Shown here in pieces: positions 1 through 7,776 of a stretch of DNA of 58,265 nucleotides. Each line of letters opens with the position of its first letter. Position 1 is the stretch's first letter. This DNA comes from Thiobacillus sp. (lineage in GTDB: Bacteria; Pseudomonadota; Gammaproteobacteria; Burkholderiales; Thiobacillaceae): contig JAIBFA010000012.1 of NCBI GenBank assembly GCA_019459325.1, positions 1-58,265 of the forward strand, in the 5' to 3' direction. A model generated the notes under the pieces. The model had not been told where the DNA came from and did no database searches. It saw only the letters and a program-made list of their open reading frames with translations. The position numbers and the translations under genes were made by a program.

Positions 1-150
1 AGATCGATTCCTATCGTGATAATGCTCATGGACTTCCCCTTCCGTGGTCTTGATGAGGTTCGGAAAATCCATCATGGCACTTGTTGCCGATCGCGGCTTC
101 CGCCGCAACCTCGGGACGGGGAAGTCCCTTTCATTCGTTAGAGGGCAGAG
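1..150 (+). other. Left edge: hairpin ending in an integron core site
   Basis: No gene is visible here. The stretch ends in GTTAGAG at 137-143, a cassette core site (GTTRRRY). Before it lie two perfect 10-bp arms (30-39 and 118-127) enclosing a second hairpin with arms 93-97 and 102-106. This nested layout is like an attC, but I find no inverse core (a TAAC-type R'' box) on its left. It could be a damaged attC, or an attI site next to an integrase gene beyond the left edge. Confidence 0.4.
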
Positions 151-498
151 ATGAGGGCGCTATCCATCCAAGTGCAACCTGCTCGCTCACCAGGTATCGA
201 TATGGCCGGAGTCCTTGCGGAATTTGAGGCTATAGCGGGTGCCACAGAGCTTGTGAAACATCACGCCTTCGACAGCGGCGATGACCAAGGGGCATATTTC
301 AACTTCACCTTTGGCACTCCTGATGCCAAGAAGTTATGGCAACTACTTCAGAGTCGGCTGTATAACTCTGGCAACTTTTCCAACCACATGCGTCAGGCCT
401 CAATGGCAATGTGCTCCAGCGAAGAGGGGTGGGATGATTACTTGTTGCTGTACCACTACGATCCGGCCGTCGGTTTGGATGATGCCAATGCCCTCTAA
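151..498 (+). CDS. Integron cassette protein, unknown function (cassette 1)
   Basis: This is a 115-residue, acidic, apparently soluble protein with no signal peptide or membrane segment. I do not recognise a domain. The ATG lies seven bases after the core site at 137-143, whose purine-rich end (AGAGGGCAGAG) probably also serves as the ribosome binding site. The stop codon TAA sits inside the inverse core of the next attC, as is usual for cassette genes. Its base composition is lower in GC than the housekeeping genes further right. Expression probably depends on read-through from a promoter to the left of the window. Confidence 0.7.
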   Translation: MRALSIQVQPARSPGIDMAGVLAEFEAIAGATELVKHHAFDSGDDQGAYFNFTFGTPDAKKLWQLLQSRLYNSGNFSNHMRQASMAMCSSEEGWDDYLLLYHYDPAVGLDDANAL

Positions 499-572
499 CA
501 CTGCGTTCCACCCGACCGGCTACAAGCAGCTTCGCTGCTCTCCGCCGTCGGGTGAACTTCGACGTTAGAGGG
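491..572 (+). other. attC recombination site 1 (family A)
   Basis: The ends are complementary: CCCTCTAAC at 491-499 and GTTAGAGGG at 564-572. Between them lies an imperfect palindrome with a central AGCAGCTTCGCTGCT hairpin. Size (about 82 bp) and layout fit an attC. The core shares its sequence with sites 3 and 4. Confidence 0.9.
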
Positions 573-575
573 CAT

Positions 576-1013
576 ATGAATTTACGAAAAATTGCCTTAT
601 ATGGTCTGGCCGGAATCGGAGGCGCATATATTCTAATGTTGACGTTCGTCTCCTTTGTTTCAAGCAATGTAGTCACCCCTTTACGCTCAGCGATATCTCC
701 CGACCAGCAGAGAGTCGCAGAACTAGTAATTGAGCAATCTGATGAACCTCCGAGCAAGTTAGTTAAGCTCTGGATACATCGAAGTGATGTTCCAAGACGC
801 AAAATTGGTGTGGAGTTGTCCGGCGCCTCAACAACTGACATCGATTTAACCTGGCGAACGGAACGCCAGCTAGAGGTGGTCTACCCGATATCCTTAGAAA
901 TATTAAATGATCCCGCCAGGCTAGATGATGTGGAAATTCTTTACTCTGCGCGACTGCCCTCTAACCCTGCGGTCAAGCGGGACGCGCCGCAAGCTGCGCG
1001 CCCCTTACCTTGA
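576..1013 (+). CDS. Integron cassette membrane-anchored protein, unknown function (cassette 2)
   Basis: A protein of about 145 residues begins with a single hydrophobic segment (residues about 8-30, rich in Ala, Gly, Ile, Leu, Val) that looks like a signal anchor. A polar domain that should face the periplasm follows. The ATG at 576 comes three bases after the preceding attC, whose GAGGG end can act as the ribosome binding site. The reading frame does not stop at the inverse core of the next attC. It runs through nearly the whole site, so the last 17 or so residues are encoded by attC sequence. I do not recognise a family. Confidence 0.7.
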   Translation: MNLRKIALYGLAGIGGAYILMLTFVSFVSSNVVTPLRSAISPDQQRVAELVIEQSDEPPSKLVKLWIHRSDVPRRKIGVELSGASTTDIDLTWRTERQLEVVYPISLEILNDPARLDDVEILYSARLPSNPAVKRDAPQAARPLP

Positions 1014-1022
1014 ACGTTAGGG
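959..1022 (+). other. attC recombination site 2 (family B)
   Basis: The inverse core CTCTAAC (959-965) and core GTTAGGG (1016-1022) enclose a palindrome with a GCGCCGCAAGCTGCGCGC centre. The same family recurs at sites 5 and 8. The cassette 2 reading frame stops inside it, at 1011-1013. Confidence 0.88.
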
Positions 1023-1028
1023 ATCACC

Positions 1029-1355
1029 GTGCGTCGAGCACTTGTCATCGTTCAGCAAGTTACGGTTTCCTTTGTATTGGTTTGCGTGGCAACTATCTCG
1101 GCAATGGTTTCAGCGATCGGAGTAGATTGGTTCTACTGCGGTGAGATTAATGGTTCCGAAGCTGCGGGAGGTGGCGCAGCCATGGGAATGTTTGTAGTTT
1201 TTCTGGTTGGGCTACCAACTGTAATCGCTTGCACAGTAAGTGAAATCACGAGGGCTTTCGTACCAATTTCCTTCAGCGCGAGGACTGGATTTTTGATCGC
1301 CCCTACAATCCTAGCCGCAATCTTCACTTATATGGTCACTGGCTCAAAGTGCTGA
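1029..1355 (+). CDS. Integron cassette small membrane protein (cassette 3)
   Basis: This 108-residue protein has about three hydrophobic segments (roughly residues 8-30, 48-70 and 84-104) separated by short polar loops, so it is probably an inner-membrane protein. It would begin with GTG, six bases after the core site GTTAGGG, which leaves the core AGGG plus following purines as the ribosome binding site. The stop is a TGA just before the next attC. I do not recognise a family. Small hydrophobic proteins are common in cassette arrays, but nothing in the sequence shows what it does. Confidence 0.65.
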   Translation: MRRALVIVQQVTVSFVLVCVATISAMVSAIGVDWFYCGEINGSEAAGGGAAMGMFVVFLVGLPTVIACTVSEITRAFVPISFSARTGFLIAPTILAAIFTYMVTGSKC

Positions 1356-1362
1356 TAGCCAT

Positions 1363-1440
1363 CCCTAACACTGCATTCCACCCGACCGGCTACAGCGGGC
1401 TTCGCCCGCTTCCGCCGTCGGGTGAATTTCAACGTTAGTC
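1363..1440 (+). other. attC recombination site 3 (family A)
   Basis: Inverse core CCCTAAC at 1363-1369 and core GTTAGTC at 1434-1440. The interior carries a perfect AGCGGGCTTCGCCCGCT hairpin and the CCCGACCGG / CCGTCGGGTG arms shared with site 1. Confidence 0.9.
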
Positions 1441-1457
1441 GGCAAAGGTCTAAGCCA

Positions 1458-1763
1458 ATGGACGCTTTAATCGGTTGTTGGCATCTCGAGTATGCCGATC
1501 CAGCTCTGGGCATGGACGAGCCCGCGGAGATCGAGTTTATGCGTGATGGCCAACTGATCTACTCCATCGACGCAAGCGATAAGTGGCAGATCATGCGGCT
1601 ACGCTATCGCATCGAAGGATCGGATCTCGTGACTGATCAGCCGTCCTCTCCGAAGGAGGAACGCACGGCCTTCTTCTTAGAAGGCATCGACAAACTGGTG
1701 CTGGACTACGGCGGTGCAAAAGCGTCTTTTGTGAGGGGCGATAAGCGTGCGCCAGCCGTCTAA
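1458..1763 (+). CDS. Integron cassette protein, unknown function (cassette 4)
   Basis: A soluble protein of about 101 residues begins MDALIGCWHL and contains alternating strand-like segments. The opening resembles small beta-barrel, lipocalin-like cassette proteins, where 'GCW' often marks the first strand, but I would not assign it. I prefer the ATG at 1458 over in-frame codons upstream because those lie inside the preceding attC. The stop TAA lies in the inverse core of site 4. There is no signal peptide. Confidence 0.68.
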   Translation: MDALIGCWHLEYADPALGMDEPAEIEFMRDGQLIYSIDASDKWQIMRLRYRIEGSDLVTDQPSSPKEERTAFFLEGIDKLVLDYGGAKASFVRGDKRAPAV

Positions 1764-1826
1764 CATCTCATTCCACCGGACCGGCGCAAGCTGCGCTTGC
1801 CCGGCGGGTGAATTCAAACGTTAGCC
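1758..1826 (+). other. attC recombination site 4 (family A, shorter)
   Basis: Inverse core GTCTAAC at 1758-1764 and core GTTAGCC at 1820-1826. It keeps the family A arms but has a shorter central hairpin (GCGCAAGCTGCGCTTGC region). Confidence 0.87.
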
Positions 1827-1833
1827 GCCACAT

Positions 1834-2223
1834 ATGAATTCAGCGCTTGAATTTCATGACTCAGAGGTGTCGCTGGTTGAGGGAACTAATGGCACACTTC
1901 GCCTCCTTTTCTCGTCAGCGTATATCCATCGCTCAGCGGGTCGTCCCGGTCGTGATCCAGGTGCTGGTTATATGCAAGCGGCAGAGCTGATCTTCACCGA
2001 CGCATCGTGGCAGGGTTTATCGTCCGAATGTAGCGGATACCTATACGACGGTTCGCTAAATGTAGATGGTGAGTCTTTGTCACTTATTCCAATCCCCTTC
2101 ACTACTACCGGGAACATAACTGCAGTATTTTCCTTTTTGTCTGCAGTCTTATCGGTTTCAGCAGGCTCGGTAGTTTGCTCCGTTTCCGGCGAACCACGGT
2201 TCGTGGAAAATTATGTCGGCTAA
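1834..2223 (+). CDS. Integron cassette protein, unknown function (cassette 5)
   Basis: A 129-residue protein opens with ALEFHDSEV, an opening I associate from memory with small cassette-encoded and genomic proteins annotated only as hypothetical. The second half has hydrophobic stretches around ITAVFSFLSAVLSV that may be buried strands or one membrane segment. The ATG follows the preceding attC by seven bases, and the stop TAA overlaps the inverse core of the next site. No catalytic motif is visible. Confidence 0.65.
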   Translation: MNSALEFHDSEVSLVEGTNGTLRLLFSSAYIHRSAGRPGRDPGAGYMQAAELIFTDASWQGLSSECSGYLYDGSLNVDGESLSLIPIPFTTTGNITAVFSFLSAVLSVSAGSVVCSVSGEPRFVENYVG

Positions 2224-2298
2224 CCCTGCGGTCAAGGCGCTCCCTTTGGTCGCTGGGACGCGCCGCAAGCGGCGCGCCCCTTACCTTGCACGTTAGGG
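2218..2298 (+). other. attC recombination site 5 (family B)
   Basis: Inverse core GGCTAAC at 2218-2224 and core GTTAGGG at 2292-2298. The interior is nearly the same as site 8 and a longer version of site 2. Confidence 0.9.
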
Positions 2299-2300
2299 CT

Positions 2301-2897
2301 ATGAAGCACCTCATCGCTTTGCTGGTCATCTTGGCAACATCTTGTAGCAGCGCATTCGCGTGTGGTTCCAATGACGCGATTTGTGAGCTCATGCATCAAG
2401 TCGAATCTGGCTCGACTCCCTTGGCACTTGAAAGGGTGGAAGCTCTTGCAAAGACAGGGAATCTGAAAGCGCAATTGATGCTTGGCCTACTCTACGCTGC
2501 CGGTAAGGGTGTGCCGCAAGACGATGCCAAAGCATTGCCGTGGTTACTTCAAGCTGCGCATTCTGGAAATCCCACAGCACAATCATTAGTGGGCGGTTTC
2601 TACGCAGCTGGTCGAGCCGGCCCCATTGATCTCGTTGAGGCAAAGAAATGGTATGAACTCGCCGCTATCGCTGGCGAGCCTGGCGCTCAATTAATGCTCG
2701 GATTTATTTACGCCCGCGGCCAAGGTGGTCCGCTCGATTACTCGGCTGCCTATCTATGGTTTTCACTCGCGTCGCTCGGCGGCGACACCGATGCTGCAAA
2801 ATATCGAGATATGGCACGCCTACAGCTATCGCCGTCTGAGCGCGAAGCGGTTGAGGAAAAAGTAAAAACTTGGAAGCCCGTTCGTCGTGAGCCCTAA
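2301..2897 (+). CDS. Secreted Sel1-repeat (tetratricopeptide-like) cassette protein (cassette 6)
   Basis: A 198-residue protein has an N-terminal signal peptide (MKHLIALLVILATSCSSAFA), so it should be periplasmic or a lipoprotein-like exported protein. After it come at least three Sel1-like repeats (around residues 50-155), each with the A.(L/A)(M)LG..Y..G.G...D...A..W...AA..G pattern. Sel1 repeats form an alpha-solenoid used for protein-protein contacts. It starts two bases after the preceding core site, so the ribosome binding site must come from attC sequence. The stop TAA overlaps the next inverse core. Partners cannot be told from sequence. Confidence 0.8.
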   Translation: MKHLIALLVILATSCSSAFACGSNDAICELMHQVESGSTPLALERVEALAKTGNLKAQLMLGLLYAAGKGVPQDDAKALPWLLQAAHSGNPTAQSLVGGFYAAGRAGPIDLVEAKKWYELAAIAGEPGAQLMLGFIYARGQGGPLDYSAAYLWFSLASLGGDTDAAKYRDMARLQLSPSEREAVEEKVKTWKPVRREP

Positions 2898-2969
2898 CCC
2901 GGCGCTCAACCTCGCTCCCTTCGGTCGCTGGACGGCGCTAAAGCGCCGCCGGTTAGCTCTACGTTAGCG
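2892..2969 (+). other. attC recombination site 6 (family C)
   Basis: Inverse core CCCTAAC at 2892-2898 and core GTTAGCG at 2963-2969, with a GGCGCTAAAGCGCC hairpin inside. It is almost identical to site 7. Confidence 0.9.
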
Positions 2970-2978
2970 CGCAAAACC

Positions 2979-3332
2979 ATGCGAAAGCAGTCACTCTATC
3001 TTGGGGCCCTTTTCTCGCTGTCTGTCGTGGCGGCAATCTATCAGGCAATCCTTTACTGGCATGGGGTTGCTGAGTCAGAAAACCTACTGGCTACTTGGCA
3101 ATTTATTTTCATCGTGCTGATCGTTCTTTGGGTCGATGCAGACAGCAAAAACTTCCCAAACATCTATCGCCCGTTTGAGTATGGTCAACTGGTTTTCTTC
3201 TTTTGGTTGCCCTACTTGCCGTTTTATCTGTGGCGCACTCGACGCGCATTTGGTTTATTGCTGCTATTAGGATTTGTACTCTTGTTCTTCCTTGGTTATT
3301 TTGCACAACTGGTCATTTACCTTGCTCGCTAA
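2979..3332 (+). CDS. Integron cassette membrane protein (cassette 7)
   Basis: A 117-residue protein has about four hydrophobic segments: residues about 6-25, 38-52, 68-86 and 90-115. It contains the short motif WVDADSKNFPNIYRPFEYG, which resembles a family of small cassette-borne and genomic membrane proteins with a 'D(A/S)...R.F..G' loop. I cannot give it a function. ATG follows the core site by nine bases, and the stop TAA lies in the inverse core of site 7. Confidence 0.68.
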   Translation: MRKQSLYLGALFSLSVVAAIYQAILYWHGVAESENLLATWQFIFIVLIVLWVDADSKNFPNIYRPFEYGQLVFFFWLPYLPFYLWRTRRAFGLLLLLGFVLLFFLGYFAQLVIYLAR

Positions 3333-3404
3333 CCCGGCGCTCAACCGCGCTCCCTCCGGTCGCTGGACGGCGCTAAAGCGCCGCCGGTTAGCTCTACGTT
3401 AGGC
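3327..3404 (+). other. attC recombination site 7 (family C)
   Basis: Inverse core CGCTAAC at 3327-3333 and core GTTAGGC at 3398-3404. It differs from site 6 at only a few positions inside, which suggests the two cassettes came from the same source array. Confidence 0.9.
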
Positions 3405-3414
3405 AGACACACTA

Positions 3415-3834
3415 ATGAGTACCGCATCATTAGAATTTCCGCTCTACATTAGCTTTGATCCTGTCCAGGTAACGATCCTTAACACCATGCCTAGCCCAAC
3501 GATTCGGTTCTCTTATCTCTCTAGGAACCAATATGGACCACTTGAGATTGCTCACGACCTCCCATTGCCCCACAACACACTTTCTCTGTTCATCAAGCTT
3601 ATTGAGCGTCTTCCGGAGAATAACTACAGAGGAAACCTATTCTTGCCCCAAGGAAGTTGGATCATAAAGTTTATAAAACACTCCCCGTCCGAGAACCCTT
3701 ATCTTGATCTCGTTCGTGGGAGGCTATACAGAAAACTCCTTTTTTTTAATGTGCCCGTCAGACCATTTAAGGTGCGCGTAAAGAGTCTTGAAACACTCTT
3801 GATAGCACTGCGAGCACTCAGCCATGCTGCCTAA
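3415..3834 (+). CDS. Integron cassette protein, unknown function (cassette 8)
   Basis: A 139-residue protein without signal peptide or clear membrane segment. It is rich in Leu, Pro and Phe and is noticeably AT-richer than the flanking chromosome, which supports recent transfer. I recognise no domain. ATG is ten bases after the core site, and the TAA stop overlaps the inverse core of site 8. It is the last cassette with an evident gene. Confidence 0.65.
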   Translation: MSTASLEFPLYISFDPVQVTILNTMPSPTIRFSYLSRNQYGPLEIAHDLPLPHNTLSLFIKLIERLPENNYRGNLFLPQGSWIIKFIKHSPSENPYLDLVRGRLYRKLLFFNVPVRPFKVRVKSLETLLIALRALSHAA

Positions 3835-3909
3835 CCCTTCGGTCAAGGCGCTCCCTTCGGTCGCTGGGACGCGCCGCAAGCGGCGCGCCCCTTACCTTCA
3901 ACGTTGAAT
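3829..3909 (+). other. attC recombination site 8 (family B), last clear site of the array
   Basis: Inverse core GCCTAAC at 3829-3835 and core GTTGAAT at 3903-3909, which still fits GTTRRRY. The interior is nearly the same as site 5. No further cassette gene with an attC follows, so the array probably ends here. Confidence 0.85.
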
Positions 3910-4345
3910 GGTGCTTTGACTGGTAAGCGCCGAACACCGGTCATATGGAGCGGTCAGCCTGACAGGCCGCTTAGGCCGACGACCGGCCGATCAGCGCATT
4001 GCACACGAATGACGGCAACGGGTCGGGTGCTGCCCCTCGCCGGTGTCGAAAGCAGCCATTTAGCCCGAACTTCGTGCCGGAGTCGGCAAGCTGCTCCACA
4101 CCAACCGCTCGTCGGCTTACGGGCACCACGTCGAACTCACACAATCGGCCAGAAGCCGCCACCCGATGCTGACCGGGCCAGAACCGCTTCAGAATGGGAG
4201 CGGCCATTCAACGTTTCGAGCACACTGTCAAGCCGGCGGCTTGCTAACTGGGGCCTCACTTATGGTCTGAGGTTAGCCAGCCAGCATGATTACAATCACA
4301 AACAACAGTAAGCTGCGTCAATCAGATGGCAGCAAGGGAGGATGG
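3910..4345. other. Gene-poor stretch between the cassette array and Gabija
   Basis: No convincing gene. A frame open over much of it lacks a start with a ribosome binding site and has no protein-like composition. It contains short GC-rich motifs such as AGCGGCCATTCAACG (4200-4214) and an attC-like hairpin with GCTAAC at 4243-4248 and GTTAGC at 4272-4277. It may be a decayed non-coding cassette, or the leader and promoter region of gajA. Confidence 0.45.
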
Positions 4346-6055
4346 ATGTATCTGGCAGAGTTGGGGGTCAAGGGTTTTCGTAGGGTGTCGGAGCTTAAAC
4401 TACGGTTCAAGGCCGGGCTCAATGTCCTCGTCGGCCCGAACAACGTGGGCAAGACGGCGGTCGTCGACGCGCTTCGGGCGTTGCTAACAACGTCCGAAGA
4501 AGGCTCGCTTCGAGTTGACGGCTACGACCGCCATGCTTCGGCTGGATCGACCGTGTCGGACATCACCTTTCACTATGTGTTTCGAGACCTTAGCCTAGAT
4601 GAAGAGGCCGACTTCCTACCAGCGCTGAAGCCCATGCCAGGCCAGCCGGATAAGTATGAGGCGCACCTGTGGGTCCGCTACAGCGCATCAGGCGTCTCTA
4701 GCCGTATGCGTCCCAAGCGCTGGTGCGGCGACCACGAGGAAAACAGCATTACATCGGAGATGCTGGAAGACCTCCGTGCGGTATATCTGCCACCCTTGCG
4801 TGACCCGGCTTCCGGTCTGCGTCCGAGCCGGACCAGCCAGCTCGCGCGGCTTATCGACCGGCTCGCCAGCGACGCCGAGAAAGCCAAGCTTGTGGATCTG
4901 CTGACCGCTTTCGAGGCAAAGCTCGAAGCCGAAGCTCCGGTCTCTAACACGCAGCAGGCGATTGACAAGCGCCACGGCGCAATGCTCGGCGCTACGCTCA
5001 AGCAAGCGTTGAAGGTCGGCCTTACGCCGCCGGAGTTTCAACGCCTCGCCGCGCGTCTGTCCCTCGCAGTGGAGGGACTCGATGTTGAGCAGAACGGGTT
5101 GGGCTACAACAACCTCATCTACATGGCGGTCGTGCTCAGCGAACTCACGCTGAACCCAGACGCCGCCTACAAGGCACTGATCGTCGAGGAACCCGAGGCA
5201 CACTTGCACCCGCAACTGCAGGTAGTCCTGCTTGATCACCTACAGTCGATCGAACAGCCAGTTGCCGGGCAGAAGCCGGTGCAGGTCTTCGTCACCAGCC
5301 ACTCGCCCCACTTCGCCAGCGCAGCCAAGCTCGACTCGCTGACATGCCTACACCAGGTTCAAGGCAAGGTCGGCGCATTCTTTCCGCGCGAGGCCCCCTT
5401 TGGTCCGAAGAAGAAGGAGAAGCTGCAGCGATACCTTGATGTCACCCGCGCGGACCTCTTTTTTGCGAGACGCCTCATCCTGGTGGAGGGTGCGGCCGAA
5501 CGCTTCTTGGTGGGCGCCATGGCAGCCAAACAGGGCATCAAGCTTCGCGAGCACTCCGTCACCATCCTGAGCACAGAAGGTTTGAACTTCGACTGTTTCG
5601 CGCCGCTGTTCGGTGAGTCTGCCATCCCGATCCGGGTCGCGATCATCACGGACTCCGACACGGCTACCTTTCCGCAACTCGCCGACACGCCAACGCTGTC
5701 GGCGGCGGCGACCGCGATCAGTGCGCTGAGCAACACATGCATCAAGACATGCTTCGCGAAGAAGACCCTGGAGTACGACTTAGCACTGCATCCAGAGAAT
5801 CAGGCTGCCATGCTAGCCGCGCTCGCTGAGATCCATCCCGGCATCAGCGCAGCGCTCAAACTTAAAGTCGATGCAGCGAAGGCTGCCGACAAACCGCAGA
5901 TCCTGTTCTGCGGCATGTTTGACAGGGGGACGAGTGGCAATGTGAAGAAGGGAGAATTCGCGCAGTCCCTCGCCGAGTACCTGGCTGCACCCGCCGTCAC
6001 GTTCACAGTGCCACCCTATATCCAGAGCGCGCTGGATTACGTGACGGCGCCATGA
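4346..6055 (+). CDS. gajA: Gabija anti-phage protein GajA (OLD-family ATPase-nuclease)
   Basis: Product of 569 residues, close to the usual GajA length. The N-terminal ABC-type ATPase has a Walker A motif (GPNNVGKT, residues about 30-37), a Q/signature region (GYNNLIYM, about 253), Walker B (LIVEEPEAHLHP, about 280) and an H-loop (TSHSP, about 317). The C-terminal TOPRIM nuclease domain shows LILVEG (about 378) and the acidic IITDSD motif (about 433). In characterised Gabija, GajA is a DNA-nicking endonuclease held off by cellular NTPs and released when phage replication depletes them. I chose the ATG at 4346 because AGGGAGG lies just before it. An in-frame ATG at 4286 would add 20 residues. 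gajB starts within its stop codon. Confidence 0.9.
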   Translation: MYLAELGVKGFRRVSELKLRFKAGLNVLVGPNNVGKTAVVDALRALLTTSEEGSLRVDGYDRHASAGSTVSDITFHYVFRDLSLDEEADFLPALKPMPGQPDKYEAHLWVRYSASGVSSRMRPKRWCGDHEENSITSEMLEDLRAVYLPPLRDPASGLRPSRTSQLARLIDRLASDAEKAKLVDLLTAFEAKLEAEAPVSNTQQAIDKRHGAMLGATLKQALKVGLTPPEFQRLAARLSLAVEGLDVEQNGLGYNNLIYMAVVLSELTLNPDAAYKALIVEEPEAHLHPQLQVVLLDHLQSIEQPVAGQKPVQVFVTSHSPHFASAAKLDSLTCLHQVQGKVGAFFPREAPFGPKKKEKLQRYLDVTRADLFFARRLILVEGAAERFLVGAMAAKQGIKLREHSVTILSTEGLNFDCFAPLFGESAIPIRVAIITDSDTATFPQLADTPTLSAAATAISALSNTCIKTCFAKKTLEYDLALHPENQAAMLAALAEIHPGISAALKLKVDAAKAADKPQILFCGMFDRGTSGNVKKGEFAQSLAEYLAAPAVTFTVPPYIQSALDYVTAP

Positions 6056-7776
6056 GTGAAGCGTTCGATCCGTCGCCCGAGCAGAGAAAGATCATCGAGG
6101 CAGCCCTGGTCGGTCAGCAGGTGATCGCCTGCGCCGGCAGCGGGAAGACGGCTACCGCCGTTCGGCGGCTGGCCGAGATCCGACGTCAGATGGGCGCATC
6201 TCGCCAATACGCGGCTTTGCTTTCCTATTCCAACGTTGCGGTGGACACTTTCCGCTCGGAGTACACAGCACTGACAGCGGCGCAACCAGACTTGTCGAGT
6301 CGAGTGTTGATCTGCACCGTCGACTCCTTCGTTGCGTCACACATCCTCGCCCCTCACGCAGCGCCCACGATGCAGTGCATTGGGCGGCCATACCTCGTGC
6401 ACGGCCACGAGCCCTTCCTGAAGGGGTTCACTTTCTTTAACGGAACGTATGGCGAGGAGATCCACAACCTTTCGATCACTTTCTCGGCATCGGAAGGCTG
6501 GCAGTACTTCAACACCGCGCTGCGCGGGAAGGCGGTGTCCGTCGACAGCTCCGTCGCGGTGGCTGCGATTCGAAAGCTGGGAAAGACAGGGGCATACACC
6601 CACGAGATCGGACGCTATTGGGCGCTTAAGGCCCTAGTCGATCGACCACGCTTGCTCCAGATACTGTCGTACCGCTACCCCTACCTCCTCGTCGACGAAG
6701 CACAAGACATCGGCAGCGTACATGGAGCGCTTTTGCAGATTCTCATCGAGGCCGGCTCTACGGTGTCCCTCGTGGGTGATCCGAATCAGGCCATCTATGA
6801 ATTCGCCAACGCGGACGGCAGCTTTCTGCGCGACTTCGACCCTGGCACGGATGGCCTTAAGCAATCGTTGTTGGAGAACCGCCGCTCGATACAGTCCCTC
6901 GTGGATGTGACCAACAAGCTTGGCGGCACCTCCTATTCTGCGACCCGCTCAGCCCCGAGTCGGAAGTGCGGTCCTTTTCTGCTGACCTATCAAGATACCG
7001 AACTTGCAAAAATCCGCTCAACTTTCGCGGAATTGCTGGCGACTCACGGGCACTCGCACGAATCGGCGGCCGTGCTTTGCAGAGCCAGAGACACCGTGCC
7101 GCTGATCGCTGGTGCTGGCGATCAATGGGGTCAGGGGGCCACCGAGCACTTTGCCCGTGCGGCGCTCTGCCGTGACAGGAGGGGAGATATCGCGGACGCA
7201 TTCGCGCATGCTGTCGATGGCGTCATTCGGCTCTTAGCCTCGCCGCCGGCAACGATTCGTTCAGCGGTACTGGGTGGCAGCGCCGAGATACCCGCGAGAG
7301 TGTTGCGCCGACTGATCTGGGCCTTCTTGAGGTCCCCGACGATCGGACTCCCATCGGCATCCAGGAAGGCCAAGACCGACTGGCTCCCCGCGTTGAAGTT
7401 GCGCCTGAACGGTCTGCTTGCCAACATCGGTGTCCAGTGCGGTCTGGTGAGAAGTCCGAAATGGACATACGCCGTGACGGCGAGGCTACTGTCCGATGCC
7501 CCCCTTTGGGCCCAGGACCTTGCTTCGACCAATGCGCCACTTCCTGAGGTGAAGACGGTACATCAAGCTAAAGGGCAAAGCATTGATGCCGTGCTCTATG
7601 TGCTCAGGCCCAAGGACGTGAAGAATCTTCTTGACGGGCCCGTCGACGAGGAAGGACGGATCGGATACGTCGGGCTCACCCGCGCGAGGGATCTCCTTTT
7701 GGTCGCCGTGCCAAGTACAACAAAGCCCGCGGCACTTAAGAAGTTCAATGACATTGGCTTCACCTACTGGTCCTAG
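6052..7776 (+). CDS. gajB: Gabija anti-phage protein GajB (UvrD-like helicase)
   Basis: A 574-residue superfamily 1A helicase-like protein. Visible motifs are I (CAGSGKT, residues about 27-33), II (DEAQD, about 214), III (GDPNQAIYEF), IV (ENRRS), V (HQAKGQSIDAV) and VI (YVGLTRARDLL), so all ATPase elements look intact. In Gabija systems GajB binds GajA tetramers and takes part in sensing or processing DNA ends. Its ATG overlaps the gajA stop (ATGA), so the two are translationally coupled. It is somewhat longer than the best known GajB (about 494 residues), through extra sequence between motifs IV and V. Confidence 0.9.
   Translation: MSEAFDPSPEQRKIIEAALVGQQVIACAGSGKTATAVRRLAEIRRQMGASRQYAALLSYSNVAVDTFRSEYTALTAAQPDLSSRVLICTVDSFVASHILAPHAAPTMQCIGRPYLVHGHEPFLKGFTFFNGTYGEEIHNLSITFSASEGWQYFNTALRGKAVSVDSSVAVAAIRKLGKTGAYTHEIGRYWALKALVDRPRLLQILSYRYPYLLVDEAQDIGSVHGALLQILIEAGSTVSLVGDPNQAIYEFANADGSFLRDFDPGTDGLKQSLLENRRSIQSLVDVTNKLGGTSYSATRSAPSRKCGPFLLTYQDTELAKIRSTFAELLATHGHSHESAAVLCRARDTVPLIAGAGDQWGQGATEHFARAALCRDRRGDIADAFAHAVDGVIRLLASPPATIRSAVLGGSAEIPARVLRRLIWAFLRSPTIGLPSASRKAKTDWLPALKLRLNGLLANIGVQCGLVRSPKWTYAVTARLLSDAPLWAQDLASTNAPLPEVKTVHQAKGQSIDAVLYVLRPKDVKNLLDGPVDEEGRIGYVGLTRARDLLLVAVPSTTKPAALKKFNDIGFTYWS

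Noticed and set aside
3904-4311. A 135-codon plus-strand open frame after the last attC
   Set aside because: There is no ribosome binding site, no protein-like pattern, and it overlaps the gajA leader.
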